From CAYTSW01 sp964440605 (GTDB lineage Bacteria > Planctomycetota > Phycisphaerae > Phycisphaerales > UBA1924), in contig CAYTSW010000108.1 of the NCBI GenBank assembly GCA_964440605.1, forward strand, positions 1 to 9,755: a DNA stretch of 9,755 bases, read 5' to 3'. Position numbers and translations under genes: made by a program. Below are positions 1-6,938 of the stretch, in pieces (the stretch's first letter is position 1; each line of letters starts with the position of its first letter). A model generated the notes under the pieces. The model was given only the letters and a program-made list of their open reading frames with translations. It was not told the DNA's origin and searched no databases.

Positions 1-3000
1 CACTCCGGCGGCGCATCGCTCAGCTCCTCGTCACGCTCGGGCGCGTTCGGGTCGGCCTGCTCGTTGTCCGCCGGTTCCTCGGGCTTCACCTTCGGGTCGG
101 CCAGGATCCGCTGGATGATCCTGCGTTTCTCACGCTGCGCCATCGCGCGCAGCTCGGCGTCGCGCTCGAGGTTGAAGTACTCCACGCCGTCGATCCACGT
201 CGATTCGCACCGCGAGAGCGTGCTCAGCGGGTCGCCCGACCAGATCACGAAGTCCGCATCCTTGCCGGGCTCGAGGGAGCCGACGCGGTCGTCGATGCCG
301 AGCTGGATCGCCGGGTTGAGCGTGACGAACTTGAGCGCCTCGTGCGGGTCGACGCCGCCATACTTCACCGCCTTGGCCGCCTCCGTGTTCAGGCGCCGGG
401 CGAGCTCGTCCGAGTCGGAGTTGTACGAAACGTTCACGCCCACCTCGTGCATGATCGCGCCGTTCTCGGGGATCGCGTCGAAGACCTCGAACTTGTACGC
501 CCACCAGTCGCTGAACGCCGAGCCACCGATCGCCGCCTCCTTGATGTGCTCGGCCACCTTGTACCCCTCGAGCACGTGCTGGAACGTCCCGATCTTGAAG
601 CCGAAGTCCAGCGCTACGTCGCAGAGCATGCTGATCTCGTCCTGCCGGTAGCTGTGACAGTGAATCAGCCGATCACCCGCGAGCACCTCGGCCAGCGCTT
701 CGAGCTCCAGGTCGCGCCGCGGCTGCTGCACAGACGGCAGCGGGATGTGGTTGCGATTCGGGCGGTCCAGGTCGTAACCCGAGGCGCGTTCGAGCGCCAG
801 GACGGTGTCTCCGTCGAAGCCCCAGACAATCCAGGGCGTCGCGCGGTGCGAGAACGTGCGCGTCCACTCGCGGGCGTACTCCCGCGCCTTCTCGAAGCGT
901 GAACGGATGTACGTCTCCACGCCCATGCGCGTCTGCGGGTATCGCGTCGTGAAGTCGTCGCCCCAGTTCGCCTGCTTGACGTTCTCGCCCAGCGCGAACT
1001 TGATCCCGCTCTGCGCCCCCTCGAGCTTCATGTCGCTCGGGTGCGCGCAGCCCCAGCGGATCTTCACCACGGAGTTCTGCCCGCCGATGGCGTTCGCCGA
1101 GCCGTGCAACTGGCTCACCGCCGTCAGCCCGCCCGCGAGCTCGCGGTACCAGGCGACCGAATCGGGATTGATCACGTCGGCGATGCGCACCATCGCGGTC
1201 GAACTGAGCGTGCCCTCGTTGACGCCGCCCGAGATGCCCGTGTGCGAGTGGCAGTCGATCAGCCCCGGCGTGATGTGCTTGCCCTTGGCGTCGATCTCCA
1301 TGATGTCCTCCGGCAGCGACACGGACGCATTCGGCCCGACCATCTGCACCTTGCCGTCGACGATGTAGAGCATCCCGCCGCGGATGATGCCGTCGGGCCC
1401 ACCCGTCCAGATCGTCGCGCCGGTGATGAGCACCGGCCGCTCCTGCTGCGCATAAGGCCGATCCGGCGCGAACGCGCCCAGCGGCTGGGAGTACGCGTCC
1501 GGAACCACCCACTCTTCCTTCTCTTGCGCGCCATCATCACTCTCATCGCCCTCGCCCTCTTCTTCGGCCGCCGCTTCGTCCTCGCGCGTCGCGGTGAACT
1601 CGATCACCGACCCGTCCGGCCGCTCGATCGTGCCGAGCATCCGCTCCCCCTCGATGATCGCCGAGACCAGGAGGGTGCCGTCGATCTCGAGTTCGTCGCC
1701 GGTAAGCGCGAAGCCAACGCGGTTCTCCGCGATGCGCACCGCCCGCCCCTTGATCGTCGTCTTGGACGTCTGCGCTTCGTCCTCGCCCGCTTCGGCGTCG
1801 TCATCAGCCGCTTCTTCTTCGACACCCGCCGGCGTCACCACAAGCTGCGCTCCGCCCTTCTCATCCAGAAGGATCGCGACCGTCGCGTCCGCCTCGGCCA
1901 GCCCGGCGTTGCGGTCGAACACGTACCGCCCCTCAGTCTCCACGCCCGGCCCGGCGTTGATCTCGTGCCGCTTACCGTCGATCCAGAGGTCGCGCACCTT
2001 CCGGTCCTTCGCCCGCCACGAGTCGCCCTCGATCACTTGCAGGTGCGCCGCCTTGCCGCGGGCGATCGTCCCGACGCGGCCCGAGATCCCCAAGATCTTC
2101 GCCGGCTCCGTTGTCAACATCGCCAGCGCCGTCTGCTCATCGAGCCCGCCGCGATCGATCACCGTGTTGAGATTGTCAAAGAACTTCTGGTCCTTGGGCA
2201 GCTTGCTCGAGGTGATCGCGACCAGTAGCCCCGCGTCGTGCAGCCGGCGCAGGTTCGTCGGGCTCTGCTCCCACGCCATCAACTCACGCAACGACGTCGC
2301 GACCCGCTCGCCCGGCGTCGAGACTTTCGGCGCTTCCGTCAACGCCACCGGCACGATCATCGGCGCACGCGTGTCCACCACCGCCTGCAAGCGTCGATAC
2401 TCGTCGCCCGACCCCACCATGATCGCGCGCCGCGAGCGCGGCAGCGGCTCATCGGCGATCGCCTGCGCGCGCAGCAGGTCTAACTCACTCTCCACGTCGA
2501 ACAGCAACGGCAACTGCACACCCGCCTCCGAGCCCAACGCCTCGAGCGCATCCTGCGGCGCCGGCCTGGGCTGATCCGAAGGACGCTCGTTGTGCACGCG
2601 CGCTGCCGTCGCGTACCAGTCGGCATCGAGCAGCGTCTGGCGCATCAGCGCGATGGCGCCCATCTTGGAGCCGGGGTACGAACGCGAGCGCCAGCCGCCC
2701 GAATCGAGCCCGCACGCGTGGGCGAAGCGCGGCGTGATGACGTTCGCCGAGGCGTCGCCCGCCGAGGAAGGCTCGGCCAGCGTCACGATTGCTGAGTGCC
2801 CACGGAAGACGCCGTCTTCGGGCGCGATGTGCGCGATGGCGTACCCCATGCCGCGCAGGCTCTTGCGGTCGCTCTCGGACACGCCGCCACCGTCCAGCGC
2901 GCTGCGCTGAGCCATGACGTGCGCGTTCCAGTGCGCACCGGCACCTTCGCGGTCAACGTCTGGCACCTCGACCTCGACGTACGGATCGATGAACGCCGGC

Positions 3001-3314
3001 AGGATGGTCAGCCCCTCGTAGTCCCAGACGCGGGCCCCGGCAGGCGGGTCCCCGTCCTCCTGAATGTCGATTACCACGCCGTCACGGATCAGGACGATCC
3101 CCCGCTCCATCACCGCGCCGGGCGAGGTGATGATGCGTGCGTTCACGAGCGCGTGGAGGGCAGGCTGGCGCGACTCCACGCCATTGATTGGCTCCACGGG
3201 CTCGCGCGGCGGGGCGGCACGCGAGACGATGGAGAAGGCCGCGATAAGGAGCACCATGGCCGCCGCCGCGAGCAGTCGCGGGGCGGTCACCCGACCGGAA
3301 GCGTGCTTTATCAT
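1..3314 (-). CDS. Exported tandem amidohydrolase, inactive-looking first module plus metal-binding second module (3' end outside window)
   Basis: A single open frame of 1104 codons runs from ATG at 3314 through the left edge without a stop, so the C-terminus is missing. An in-frame TAG lies four codons before the ATG; no Shine-Dalgarno is evident. Residues 1-34 look like a signal peptide: basic start (K3, R8, R13), hydrophobic run 14-30, and S31-R32-A33 as a possible cleavage site. The first module (about 50-490) has the composite-domain start (LVNARIIT, DGVVIDI), but where active members read DxHxH it reads D110-P-Y112-V-E114, so both histidines are gone. Two acidic linkers follow (499-515 and 578-601). 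The second module (about 625-1060) has H689-S-H691, then H885-C-H887, H913 and D967 or D969, as in imidazolonepropionase-like metal-dependent hydrolases, and ends with the typical GSLEPGKDADFVIWSGDPLS strand. The tail (1071 onward) is acidic and proline-rich. Large two-module amidohydrolases of this kind occur in Bacteroidetes and Planctomycetes; the substrate is unknown, a periplasmic location is inferred. Confidence 0.93.
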   Translation of the reverse strand, partial: MIKHASGRVTAPRLLAAAAMVLLIAAFSIVSRAAPPREPVEPINGVESRQPALHALVNARIITSPGAVMERGIVLIRDGVVIDIQEDGDPPAGARVWDYEGLTILPAFIDPYVEVEVPDVDREGAGAHWNAHVMAQRSALDGGGVSESDRKSLRGMGYAIAHIAPEDGVFRGHSAIVTLAEPSSAGDASANVITPRFAHACGLDSGGWRSRSYPGSKMGAIALMRQTLLDADWYATAARVHNERPSDQPRPAPQDALEALGSEAGVQLPLLFDVESELDLLRAQAIADEPLPRSRRAIMVGSGDEYRRLQAVVDTRAPMIVPVALTEAPKVSTPGERVATSLRELMAWEQSPTNLRRLHDAGLLVAITSSKLPKDQKFFDNLNTVIDRGGLDEQTALAMLTTEPAKILGISGRVGTIARGKAAHLQVIEGDSWRAKDRKVRDLWIDGKRHEINAGPGVETEGRYVFDRNAGLAEADATVAILLDEKGGAQLVVTPAGVEEEAADDDAEAGEDEAQTSKTTIKGRAVRIAENRVGFALTGDELEIDGTLLVSAIIEGERMLGTIERPDGSVIEFTATREDEAAAEEEGEGDESDDGAQEKEEWVVPDAYSQPLGAFAPDRPYAQQERPVLITGATIWTGGPDGIIRGGMLYIVDGKVQMVGPNASVSLPEDIMEIDAKGKHITPGLIDCHSHTGISGGVNEGTLSSTAMVRIADVINPDSVAWYRELAGGLTAVSQLHGSANAIGGQNSVVKIRWGCAHPSDMKLEGAQSGIKFALGENVKQANWGDDFTTRYPQTRMGVETYIRSRFEKAREYAREWTRTFSHRATPWIVWGFDGDTVLALERASGYDLDRPNRNHIPLPSVQQPRRDLELEALAEVLAGDRLIHCHSYRQDEISMLCDVALDFGFKIGTFQHVLEGYKVAEHIKEAAIGGSAFSDWWAYKFEVFDAIPENGAIMHEVGVNVSYNSDSDELARRLNTEAAKAVKYGGVDPHEALKFVTLNPAIQLGIDDRVGSLEPGKDADFVIWSGDPLSTLSRCESTWIDGVEYFNLERDAELRAMAQREKRRIIQRILADPKVKPEEPADNEQADPNAPERDEELSDAPPE

Positions 3315-3420
3315 GACAGCATGCTACAGGAGCGCCCGTGCTATGCCGGGGTTGACACCAAAAACCTCCGCGCATCAGCCGAGCTCGACGCCGCCGCCGT
3401 GCTCCTACCATCCTAGCTTC

Positions 3421-4071
3421 ATGATTCTGGTGATCGACAACTACGACAGCTTCACCTGGAACCTGGTCCAGCGCCTCTGGGAGCTCGACGCCGCGCTCGA
3501 TGTCCGCGTCGTCCGCAACGACGGTATCACTCCCGATGAAGCCCGCGCGATGGGCCCCAGCCACCTCATCATCTCCCCCGGGCCCTGCACCCCTCGAGAG
3601 GCGGGAGTGTCCAACGACATGATCGCCGCCCTCGCCGGTCAGATCCCGATGCTCGGGGTCTGTCTCGGGCACCAGTGCATCGGGCACGGACACGGCATGG
3701 TCGTCGCCCGACACGCCCGCATCGTCCACGGCAAGACCAGTCCCATCCAACACGACGCCAAAGGCCTCTTCGCCAACCTCCCCAATCCCTTTACCGCCAC
3801 CCGCTATCACTCGCTCGTCATTCCGGAGGACTCGGTGCCGAAGGGCGGCGACTGGACCGTCTCGGCCTGGACCACCGATACGTTCGAGGATGGCTCGACC
3901 GCCCGTGTCGTCATGGGCCTGCGCCGCAACTGGAGCGATGCGAGCAAGGCGCCGCTCGAGGGCGTGCAGTTTCACCCAGAGAGCTTCCTCACCGACGCCG
4001 GGCCGGCGTTGCTGGCGAACTTCCTGGCGATTGGCCAAGAGGCGACGGGGGCCGAACCCTTGTCGGCATGA
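3421..4071 (+). CDS. trpG/pabA: Class I glutamine amidotransferase, anthranilate / aminodeoxychorismate synthase component II
   Basis: This 216-residue protein has the usual length for the glutaminase subunit that hydrolyses glutamine and channels ammonia to a chorismate-binding partner (TrpE or PabB), for tryptophan or folate synthesis in the cytoplasm. The start is fixed by the family N-terminus MILVIDNYDSFTWNLV. Visible motifs are the oxyanion segment ISPGPCTP (51-58), the nucleophile elbow GVCLGHQ with C81, the HGKTSP motif (103-108), RYHSLVI (128-134) and GVQFHPES with H185 and E187, completing the Cys-His-Glu triad. C86 replaces the commoner alanine after GHQ. TrpG and PabA cannot be separated by these motifs, and many bacteria use one subunit for both. 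No chorismate-binding partner is in the window. There is no Shine-Dalgarno before the ATG. It is divergent from the tandem amidohydrolase and is followed after 64 bp by the 150-residue unknown gene, probably in the same transcript. Confidence 0.93.
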   Translation: MILVIDNYDSFTWNLVQRLWELDAALDVRVVRNDGITPDEARAMGPSHLIISPGPCTPREAGVSNDMIAALAGQIPMLGVCLGHQCIGHGHGMVVARHARIVHGKTSPIQHDAKGLFANLPNPFTATRYHSLVIPEDSVPKGGDWTVSAWTTDTFEDGSTARVVMGLRRNWSDASKAPLEGVQFHPESFLTDAGPALLANFLAIGQEATGAEPLSA

Positions 4072-4135
4072 ACGGCTTAGACTGCCCGCCCGGATCGTGC
4101 CCCATCAGACGAGCGCCCAGCAACGAGGCGATGCC

Positions 4136-4588
4136 ATGTCCCCGACGCCGACGCCTTCCGTAAACCCGCCCGCCCCGACGCCTGACGAAGCCGCGGTGAA
4201 GCGCGCGCGGGGCGTGCTCGCCGAGCAGCGCGAGGGCACGATCGTCTTTTCCAAGCCGGGGACCGACTACAGGCTGCATCTGCATGTCCTGCGCGAGTTG
4301 CCGTCGAAGATCGGCCATCGCATCGCGGGGACGATTCGGGCCAACGGACGCCGCATCGACATCGTGCGCACGGGCGGTCGCTTCATCGAGCCGGTCTACG
4401 GCGAGCCGCGCCAGATCCAGGGCGACATCGTCCACATCGACAAGGCCAACAACACCGTGACGGTCAACGCCGGCGTGCCCATCGTCTGCAAAGTGCACAA
4501 GCTCCAACGCGCCGACCAGTTCAAACAAGGCGACTTCGTGAACCTCGGCGTCGAAAGCGGCACGAGCTTCTCACTCGCCGAGGCCTGA
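4136..4588 (+). CDS. Conserved-looking hypothetical protein, 150 aa, beta-rich
   Basis: I do not recognise this family. The chosen ATG is preceded by GAGG at 4125-4128 with a 7-nt spacer, one of the few good ribosome binding sites in the window; an ATG at 4131 is in another frame. The product has a low-complexity Pro/Thr tail (1-16), a short charged helix-like stretch (17-33), and then a globular, strand-rich part (34-150) with alternating hydrophobic residues: GTIVFSKPGTDYRLHLHV, IAGTIRANGRRIDIVRTGG, GDIVHIDKANNTVTVNAG and GDFVNLGVESG. Spacing of glycine turns between strands is compatible with an OB-like small barrel, but that is a guess. There is no signal peptide or membrane segment, so it is likely cytoplasmic. 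It lies 64 bp downstream of the trpG/pabA-like gene and converges on the small minus-strand gene ending at 4625. G/C-rich third positions and the ribosome binding site support a real gene. Confidence 0.85.
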   Translation: MSPTPTPSVNPPAPTPDEAAVKRARGVLAEQREGTIVFSKPGTDYRLHLHVLRELPSKIGHRIAGTIRANGRRIDIVRTGGRFIEPVYGEPRQIQGDIVHIDKANNTVTVNAGVPIVCKVHKLQRADQFKQGDFVNLGVESGTSFSLAEA

Positions 4589-4624
4589 GTCGGGCGCGTC
4601 GCGGCCACACAGGCCGGGCTCGAT

Positions 4625-4852
4625 TCAGCTCATCGCCTGACCCATATAGCCGCGCACCTGCGAGTGGGCGCCCGGGTGGGCGTCGGCCTGCTTGACGTCG
4701 GAGTGACCGGTGGGATCGAGCACCGAGATTGGCAGCGAGCCATGCGGCATGGGCTGCTGACACTGCCCCGCCGAGACCGGGCGGGCGGTGACGGGCGCGC
4801 GCCGCTCCTGCTGCGGGCCGTTGCTTCGGGCATCACGTCGTTTCGCATCCAT
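4625..4852 (-). CDS. Small hypothetical protein, 75 aa
   Basis: A 75-codon frame starts at ATG 4852 and is preceded by AAAGGTGG (4866-4859) with a 6-nt spacer, among the strongest Shine-Dalgarno-like sites in the window. Codon third positions are almost all G or C, as in the flanking genes. The product is hydrophilic, with a basic N-terminus (MDAKRRDAR), a Gln/Pro/Ala-rich middle, one cysteine (C30) and several histidines (H37, H50, H59, H63); no membrane segment, signal peptide or known motif is visible. I cannot assign a function. It converges with the 150-residue gene, leaving 36 bp between the stop codons. A competing frame on the plus strand (4664-4939) and a longer minus frame (4630-4896) lack such a ribosome binding site. 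A weak promoter-like pair lies upstream at 4928-4900. Confidence 0.6.
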   Translation of the reverse strand: MDAKRRDARSNGPQQERRAPVTARPVSAGQCQQPMPHGSLPISVLDPTGHSDVKQADAHPGAHSQVRGYMGQAMS

Positions 4853-4899
4853 GTTGCACCACCTTTGTTCGACGCTTCCGCGCCGCTGACTTCCAACCG

Positions 4900-4928
4900 A
4901 AAATACCCGCTTACCCGCGTCGTGCCAG
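4900..4928 (-). promoter_or_regulatory. Possible sigma70-type promoter for the 75-aa gene
   Basis: On the minus strand, CTGGCA (4928-4923) and TATTTT (4905-4900) are separated by 17 nt; each matches four of six consensus bases. They lie about 50 bp before the ATG of the small gene and upstream of its ribosome binding site. The match is weak and is supported mainly by position. Confidence 0.25.
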
Positions 4929-5026
4929 TGAAATCCTAATCACCCTCTGTCAAACGAGGGTCAGCGCGAGGGACCGACACGCGCCGTGTAGTTCGTCGAC
5001 CCGATCTGAACGACAATGCACCCGCG

Positions 5027-5053
5027 GACGCCCCTGCATTGGGGAAAGGCGTC
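5027..5053 (-). repeat. Inverted repeat downstream of trpF
   Basis: GACGCC at 5027-5032 pairs perfectly with GGCGTC at 5048-5053, with CC/GG able to extend the stem on the inner side past an AAA bulge (5045-5047). It may be a structured 3' end of the guaD-rhomboid-trpF transcript, but there is no T-tract. Confidence 0.35.
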
Positions 5054-5068
5054 TGTACACGCAGAACA

Positions 5069-5080
5069 CCCGCAAGCGGG
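5069..5080 (-). terminator. Weak terminator-like hairpin after trpF
   Basis: On the minus strand, CCCGC-TT-GCGGG is followed by TGTTCT. It lies about 40 bp past the trpF stop codon, where the three-gene operon should end. The stem is short, the loop tight and the T-tract interrupted, so it may be a poor terminator or a chance palindrome. Confidence 0.25.
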
Positions 5081-5121
5081 GTCGCTCGAGGCGAGGGAGT
5101 GAGACGCGGCCAGCGCGACGG

Positions 5122-5766
5122 TCAGAGTTCCAGGTCCGCGAGCTGCACCGCGAGGCAGAACCGCGCGATTCGCTCGTGGTCCTTCACCCCCCGCTCGCGT
5201 TCGACGCCCGACGACACATCCACGGCGTACGGCTCGATCGTCCGGATCGCCTTGGCGACGTTGTCGGGCTCGAGCCCGCCCGCGACCACGATCGGGTGAT
5301 ACGCCGCGTCCATCAGGCGTGCGAGGACACGCCAGTCGAAGGAGAGCCCCCCGCCTCCCGGCGAGCCGTCGAGCAACAAGGCCGAGAGCGCCGGCACGTG
5401 GTTCCACCGCTCGAGCAGCGCCGCCGAGGCCTTCTCCTCGAAGCGCGCGGCTTTGATGACCCGCACACCCAGGTTCGCGACCGCTTCGACGAGGCCTTCG
5501 TCCTCGTCGCCGTGCAGTTGAACGGCATCGAGCGGCACGCGGTCGAGCGCGGCTTCGACGTCTTCCAGCGACGGATCCACGAACAGGCCCACCGCGTCGG
5601 CGAAGGCGGGCAGGGCGCTGGCGATGCCCGACGCGGTCTCGAAATCGACGACCCGCGGCGACTGTGCGGCGAAGACGAGGCCGACGGCGTCGGCGCCGGC
5701 TTCGATGCTGACGAGCGCGGTCTCGAGATCACGCACGCCGCAGATCTTGATGCGTGTGCGGGCCAT
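5122..5766 (-). CDS. trpF: Phosphoribosylanthranilate isomerase
   Basis: TrpF converts N-(5-phosphoribosyl)anthranilate to the ribulose-phosphate form (CdRP) in tryptophan synthesis, as a cytoplasmic (beta/alpha)8 barrel. The 214 residues fit the family. The start MARTRIKICGVRD carries the conserved cysteine general base (C9); GADAVGLVFAAQSPR (24-38), VQLHGDE (82-88), the general acid D133 in LLLDGSPGGGG (130-140), the phosphate-binding VVAGGLEPDNV and the C-terminal VDVSSGVERERGVKD are all in place. The ATG shares one base with the TGA of the rhomboid gene (TGATG). A GAGGAG ribosome binding site (5780-5775), with an 8-nt spacer, lies inside the rhomboid coding end, so the two genes are probably translationally coupled. 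No other trp gene is adjacent; the nearest possible pathway partner is the trpG/pabA-like gene on the other strand at 3421. Confidence 0.96.
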   Translation of the reverse strand: MARTRIKICGVRDLETALVSIEAGADAVGLVFAAQSPRVVDFETASGIASALPAFADAVGLFVDPSLEDVEAALDRVPLDAVQLHGDEDEGLVEAVANLGVRVIKAARFEEKASAALLERWNHVPALSALLLDGSPGGGGLSFDWRVLARLMDAAYHPIVVAGGLEPDNVAKAIRTIEPYAVDVSSGVERERGVKDHERIARFCLAVQLADLEL

Positions 5767-6938
5767 CAGCCCAGCTCCTCGCGGAGGTTCGACGCGAGGG
5801 CGTCGAGCTCGTCGGAGAGCTCCTCACCCGCGAGCTCGTCGAGCATGTGCTGCGCGTGCACCGGGTCGTTGAGATAACGCGCCGAGATCACCGCCAGCAG
5901 GAGCTTGGCCTGCGGCGTCTCGCGGTCCGAGGGGTGGCGTTTGATGAACGTCTGGTAGGCCTCGAAAGCATCGGCGTGCTTCCCACGCGCATGCAGTTCG
6001 TTGCTCACCTGGAGCTGAGCGTCGCGCGGCAGGGCGGCGTTGGCGTGACGGGCGATCATCTCGAGGTAGACGTCCGACGCCTCACGCTTCTTGTCCTGAG
6101 CGAGCAGATCGATGATCCGCTTGCGGTGCTCCGCGGAGGCGTCCACCGCGGGCTCGGCGGTACGCTCCTTCTGCCGACGCCGACGCGAGGGCTGCTGGAC
6201 GCTCGACTCGGCGATCCACGGCGAGCTGTCGGCCTTGTGCACGACCTCCTTGTACGCCCGCCGGCGCGCCGCCTGGCGAGTCATGCTCACCAGGTTGTAC
6301 GGCTCACGCGGCACCCATCGAGCGGCCAGGGCGAGCAACGCGATGCCGGCGCCCGACGCGTAGCCGCCCAGGTGAGCGACGTACGCGACCCCCCTTGCCC
6401 CGGCGCCGAGCCCGAAGAGGTCGTACGCGATGCGGATGGCGACGAAGATCCAGCCCGGCAGAACGAAGGTCCCGATGACGAAAAAGAACAGCAGCACCCG
6501 GATCGGCGCCTGCGGGAACATGACGAGAAAGGCCCCGGTGATACCTGCGATGGACCCCGATGCGCCGATCACCGGCTGCCCGGCGATCGTGCCGTGAGCG
6601 ATCCCCGCGAGGACACCCGTGCCCAGGTACAGCCCCAGGAAACCCAGGCGCCCGAAGCGGTCCTCAACCGCCGGGCCGAAGATCCAGAGGAAGAGCATGT
6701 TGCCCAGCAGGTGCATCCAGTCGGCGTGAAGGAACTGGTAGGTGATGAACTGCCACCACTGCCAGGCGCCGCCCGGTCCGGAGAAGAGAATCAGGCTCCG
6801 GTAGTTCGTCCCCGGAGGCTCGGCGGGGTTGCGGACCGCGAGCTGGTAGATGAACACGAGCACGCACAGCGCGATCAGCGCATACGTGACCGTCGTCCCG
6901 CGGGTCTTGCGCACGTCGGCTCCGATGGGGATCAGCAT
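5766..6938 (-). CDS. Rhomboid family intramembrane serine protease with C-terminal soluble helical extension
   Basis: This 390-residue protein is a membrane-embedded serine protease of the rhomboid family. The N-terminal half (about 17-207) holds six or seven hydrophobic segments. The catalytic and fold motifs are present: FLHADWMHLLGNMLF with H71, H76 and N80 (the GlpG-type HxxxxHxxxN), GASGSIAG with nucleophile S127, and AHLGGYASG with the second dyad residue H189. Residues 215-265 are basic and polar, and 270-390 are soluble and alpha-helical, with a TPR-like repeat (ELHARGKHADAFEAYQTFIKRHP). The tail is predicted cytoplasmic from the positive charges next to the last membrane segment, and could bind a partner or substrate. 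The start is set by MLIPIGADVRKTR, a usual beginning in this group; it overlaps the guaD end by 7 bp and has no Shine-Dalgarno, so translation may depend on guaD. Substrates are unknown. Confidence 0.94.
   Translation of the reverse strand: MLIPIGADVRKTRGTTVTYALIALCVLVFIYQLAVRNPAEPPGTNYRSLILFSGPGGAWQWWQFITYQFLHADWMHLLGNMLFLWIFGPAVEDRFGRLGFLGLYLGTGVLAGIAHGTIAGQPVIGASGSIAGITGAFLVMFPQAPIRVLLFFFVIGTFVLPGWIFVAIRIAYDLFGLGAGARGVAYVAHLGGYASGAGIALLALAARWVPREPYNLVSMTRQAARRRAYKEVVHKADSSPWIAESSVQQPSRRRRQKERTAEPAVDASAEHRKRIIDLLAQDKKREASDVYLEMIARHANAALPRDAQLQVSNELHARGKHADAFEAYQTFIKRHPSDRETPQAKLLLAVISARYLNDPVHAQHMLDELAGEELSDELDALASNLREELG

Noticed and set aside
673..2228. Several long frames on both strands (for example 1041-2228 plus, 673-1512 minus)
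   Set aside because: They overlap the continuous minus-strand tandem amidohydrolase, whose frame carries the family motifs.
3352..3357. Perfect TTGACA -35 on the plus strand before the trpG/pabA-like gene
   Set aside because: No -10-like hexamer at 15-19 bp spacing; probably chance.
4602..4616. CGGCC/GGCCG hairpin between the convergent genes
   Set aside because: Only 5 bp and no T-tract; well placed for a terminator but not supportable.
4664..4939. 91-residue plus-strand frame opposite the 75-aa gene
   Set aside because: No ribosome binding site was seen, and the opposite strand has a strong one.
4948..4953. TTGACA on the minus strand
   Set aside because: No suitable -10 follows at normal spacing; the weaker pair at 4928-4900 fits the small gene better.
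4942..4961. ACCCTC/GAGGGT 6-bp inverted repeat
   Set aside because: Long 8-nt loop and no T-tract on either strand; too weak for a terminator call.
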